Assembly (NCBI GenBank): GCA_020445245.1
Contig: JAGRHB010000080.1
Coordinates: forward strand, 1-7,810
Direction: 5' to 3'
Length of the DNA stretch: 7,810 nt
Origin: Gammaproteobacteria bacterium
Lineage (GTDB): Bacteria > Pseudomonadota > Gammaproteobacteria > Chromatiales > Sedimenticolaceae
A program made the position numbers and the translations under genes. Shown here one piece after another: positions 5,268 to 7,810 of the stretch. The notes beneath the pieces were generated by a model. The model worked only from the letters and a program-made list of their open reading frames with translations. It did not search any database and was not told the origin of the DNA. Every line of letters begins with the position of its first letter. Position 1 is the first letter of the stretch.

Positions 5268-6131
5268 ATGCCTGTAACTGCGCTGTTCATTAGACTGCTG
5301 GTCCTGGCAGTTCCAATGGCAGTCCATGCAGGCAGTGCACGGATGGAACTGACAGTGGCTCCGGGAATCGTTGCCGAGGCCGAGTATTGGCCGGGCGAGT
5401 CCGAGCTGCCGGCGGTGCTGCTGCTGCACGGGTTTCTGGCGACGCGCGAATTCCCGACGATCCGACGGCTTTCCGAGGCCCTCGCCAGCGAGGGTTTCAG
5501 CGTGCTTGCGCCGACGCTGTCACTGGGGATGAACAGGCGTCGCCAGAGTGTGGCCTGCGAGGCCATCCATACGCATTCCATGGAACAGGACGTGGCCGAA
5601 CTGCGTTCCTGGGTCCGCTGGCTGGCTGAACGGGCAGGCAAGGCCCCGGTGGTGATCGGGCACAGCGCGGGCGGTGCGCAGTTGACTGCCATGCTCGATG
5701 GAGGCCGCGACCTGGAGGTCGCGCGGGCGGTGTTGGTCAGCCTGTCTTCCTTTGGGGAGGAACAGGGTCCAGACGAGGTTGGGTTCCTGCGTGCACGGGC
5801 CGCCACCGACCAGGCGCGCGCGGCAGATGCGATGTACCCGTACTCGCTGAGTTACTGCAAGACCTATGTAACCACCCCTTCAAACCTGCTTTCGTACCTG
5901 ACGTGGGACAAGGCCCGGCTGATGCTTGCGCTGAACGGCAGCACCGTGCCGGTGACCGTGATCTATGGCGACCGGGACGAGCGCATCGACAAGGCGTGGA
6001 TCGAAAACCTGCGCTCTGGAGGTGTGGCGGTTCGGCCGGTGGCTGGCGCAAACCATTTTTTCGACCTTGCACACGAGTTTGATCTGCTGGACGAGGTGCT
6101 CAGGGTGATTTCGGAGGGCAGCCATGGCTGA
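5268..6131 (+). CDS. Exported alpha/beta hydrolase
   Basis: This 287-residue protein starts with a Sec-type signal peptide: basic Arg9, a hydrophobic core, and a probable cut after AVHA at residue 21. The mature enzyme would act in the periplasm or outside the cell. The alpha/beta-hydrolase fold is shown by LLLHGF (51-56, oxyanion region), the nucleophile elbow GHSAGG with Ser133, a probable acid Asp235 in YGDRDERID, and the catalytic His263 in GANHFF. Between them lies ACEAIHTHSMEQD (96-108). Cys97 and Cys197 could form a disulfide in the periplasm. The substrate is unknown; esterase, lipase or peptidase activity are all open. The gene overlaps the following GGDEF-EAL gene by eight bases, so the two are very likely made together. 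The inverted repeat directly upstream suggests that expression of the pair is controlled. Confidence 0.9.
   Translation: MPVTALFIRLLVLAVPMAVHAGSARMELTVAPGIVAEAEYWPGESELPAVLLLHGFLATREFPTIRRLSEALASEGFSVLAPTLSLGMNRRRQSVACEAIHTHSMEQDVAELRSWVRWLAERAGKAPVVIGHSAGGAQLTAMLDGGRDLEVARAVLVSLSSFGEEQGPDEVGFLRARAATDQARAADAMYPYSLSYCKTYVTTPSNLLSYLTWDKARLMLALNGSTVPVTVIYGDRDERIDKAWIENLRSGGVAVRPVAGANHFFDLAHEFDLLDEVLRVISEGSHG
6113..6118 (+). promoter_or_regulatory. Ribosome binding site for the second GGDEF-EAL gene, inside the hydrolase gene
   Basis: GGAGGG lies five bases before ATG 6124, within the last codons of the hydrolase. It supports ATG 6124 as the start and the eight-base overlap. Confidence 0.8.
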
Positions 6132-7810
6132 TTCGCGGCGTGGACTTTCCATCAGCAGCTATGCGGTGATCATGGTTGTCCTGGTGGTGGTGGCATTCGT
6201 GGCTTACGGATTGTTCACGTATCGCGAATTCCAGCGCGTGCATGCGGACGTGGAAGCGACTGCTCATGCAGCGGCCAGGGAAGAGCTGCGGCTGGTCATG
6301 GATCGGATGCTTGGCGAGTCGGAAGAGATGGCCGACCGTTTCGCCGAGTGGGAGGAGGTCAGCCAGCAGCTGGATGTGCCACGGTACTACGCCTACTGGC
6401 GCAGCTACCGGATGTTCAACCACAGCGTGTTGCCGGACTATGTGACGGACGCCGAGGTTTACGATCGTGACGGCGTCGCGCTGGCCAAGCTCGATGTCAA
6501 CGAGCTGCCGAGCCAGATCGGGACGCCGCTACCCCCCGCCTATGTGGACTATTCGACCACCGAGCCGGCGCTGCTGGTATTCCGGGCCGTACCGGCGGTC
6601 GCCGGCGAGGCAAAGTCACGGCCACGCGGGTATGTCGGTCTGCGCATCAGTCTGCTGAAGCAGCTGCGTGAGAATCGCGTTTACCGGTATATCGATCCGC
6701 AGACGATCGGCTTTGCACCGGCAGGAAAGGCCACGATGACCTGGGCCGAGCTGCAGGCCGCGACGCAGTTCACGGTGCGTGAGAATCCGATGAGCAAGGC
6801 GGTTTCCGGACTGCTGTCCGGCGCAATTGCGAACCTCAGTGTCATTCTGGGGATCTTCGCACTGCTGCTTTTTCCGGCGCTGGTGTTCCTCATCGTGCGT
6901 CCCTTGCGCGCGATCTCCGCGCATATCGACCGGTTGAAGAGCAGTCCTGGCGGGTTGATGCTGGACGATCTGGCCGGGGTACTGCCGATCGCCGAGACGG
7001 AAAAGATCCGTGCCTCGCTCAATGAGTATCAGAACCGCCTGATCGACGTCCACAGCAGCCTGGAGGAGAAGAGCAAGGAGCTGTGGACCATGGCGCATCA
7101 TGATGCGCTGACCGGGGCGAAGAACCGCCGTGCCTTCGACGAATTCATGAAGAACCTGCCGGCGATGTTGGGCGAACGCGATATTGGCGTCTGTTTCGCG
7201 CTGTTCGACGTCAATCACTTCAAGGCGATCAATGATTCCTACGGACACGGCGTCGGCGACCAGGTGCTCAATGTCATCGCGGGCCGCATTGCCTCGGTAC
7301 TGCGCCGCGGCGAGGAACTGTTTCGTATCGGCGGCGATGAGTTCGCGGTGGTGCTGATGGAGTGTGACGAGACCTCGGCCCTGCGCATCGCAGAGCGCTG
7401 TCACGAAAAAATCGTCGGCTACGATTTCAGCCGGCTGGGGATCCGCGAGCCGCTGCGTATCAGCGCAGGCCTGGCATCGGCACGCGTGGACGATATCGAG
7501 GATCTGCAGAACCTGCAGTGGAAGGCCGATGTGGCGATGTACCGGGCGAAGCGACCGGGGCATGCCAATGTGGTGATGTTCACCGAGGCCCTGGCGCGCG
7601 ATTCCGAGGGTCTGTTCTCCAGTTGGGTGAATACGGCGGTGTACGATGCTGTGGTCTACGGCAAGGGCCTGCTGATGCATTACCAGCCGATCGTCGACCT
7701 GGGGAGCGGCAAGATCTGCCACTACGAGGCCCTGGTGCGTATCGAGCAGGACGGTGAGGTGATCATGCCGTCCAACATCTTCCCGGTCGTCGAGGCGCGT
7801 CGTCTGGAGG
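6124..7810 (+). CDS. Membrane GGDEF-EAL protein with intact GGDEF (partial, runs off the window)
   Basis: 562 residues are visible, with no stop before the window ends. TM1 is at about 13-33, a periplasmic domain at about 34-236 (rich in charged and aromatic residues, CHASE4-like in general style), TM2 at about 237-258, a divergent HAMP-like linker at about 259-310, GGDEF at about 320-490, and the beginning of an EAL domain from about 505. GGDEF is perfect at 403-407, preceded by DVNHFK (362-367) and DSYGHGVGD (371-379), so diguanylate cyclase activity is expected. The inhibitory site reads RxxE (394-397) instead of RxxD. The EAL motif is intact at 535-537, but the remaining catalytic residues lie outside the window, so phosphodiesterase activity cannot be judged. 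It could be bifunctional or a cyclase with a regulatory EAL. ATG 6124 is set by GGAGGG upstream, and the gene overlaps the exported hydrolase by eight bases. Confidence 0.93.
   Translation, partial: MADSRRGLSISSYAVIMVVLVVVAFVAYGLFTYREFQRVHADVEATAHAAAREELRLVMDRMLGESEEMADRFAEWEEVSQQLDVPRYYAYWRSYRMFNHSVLPDYVTDAEVYDRDGVALAKLDVNELPSQIGTPLPPAYVDYSTTEPALLVFRAVPAVAGEAKSRPRGYVGLRISLLKQLRENRVYRYIDPQTIGFAPAGKATMTWAELQAATQFTVRENPMSKAVSGLLSGAIANLSVILGIFALLLFPALVFLIVRPLRAISAHIDRLKSSPGGLMLDDLAGVLPIAETEKIRASLNEYQNRLIDVHSSLEEKSKELWTMAHHDALTGAKNRRAFDEFMKNLPAMLGERDIGVCFALFDVNHFKAINDSYGHGVGDQVLNVIAGRIASVLRRGEELFRIGGDEFAVVLMECDETSALRIAERCHEKIVGYDFSRLGIREPLRISAGLASARVDDIEDLQNLQWKADVAMYRAKRPGHANVVMFTEALARDSEGLFSSWVNTAVYDAVVYGKGLLMHYQPIVDLGSGKICHYEALVRIEQDGEVIMPSNIFPVVEARRLE

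Noticed and set aside
6616..7722. A 368-codon open frame on the minus strand
   Set aside because: It mirrors the second GGDEF-EAL gene and shows no domain motif of its own.

Overview
The window is GC-rich, densely coded, and all on the + strand. It looks like a chromosomal segment of a gammaproteobacterium, possibly a chemolithoautotroph. The clues are a CbbQ/NirQ/NorQ-type AAA+ ATPase, membrane-bound GGDEF-EAL proteins and class III (GspG-like) prepilins. The taxonomic guess is inference from gene content and codon style; no marker gene is present.

Layout. 1-103: AT-richer non-coding leader ending in a good Shine-Dalgarno. 104-241: possible 45-codon small ORF whose TGA overlaps the TTG start of the next gene. 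238-1056: CbbQ-family ATPase with no CbbO partner visible. 1144-1647: GspG-like prepilin 1. 1644-4472: large inner-membrane sensor protein (periplasmic domain, HAMP, GAF-like region, degenerate GGDEF, intact EAL), overlapping the pilin stop by four bases. 4473-4629: short spacer. 4630-5040: GspG-like prepilin 2, shorter and with a different C-terminus. 5041-5267: non-coding spacer rich in inverted repeats, ending in a perfect 14-bp inverted repeat beside the next ribosome binding site. 5268-6131: exported alpha/beta hydrolase. 6124-7810: second membrane GGDEF-EAL protein, running off the window and overlapping the hydrolase by eight bases.

How the parts may work together. Two paralogous pilin-like proteins flank a predicted c-di-GMP phosphodiesterase, and a periplasmic hydrolase is coupled to a second GGDEF-EAL protein whose GGDEF motif is intact. 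This suggests an envelope-signal to c-di-GMP module in which extracytoplasmic pilins and an exported enzyme are co-expressed with the sensors that could respond to them. The composition and the overlaps are read directly from sequence. The functional link between pilins, hydrolase and c-di-GMP enzymes is inference. No assembly ATPase, platform protein, prepilin peptidase or secretin is in the window, so the pilins would need machinery encoded elsewhere.
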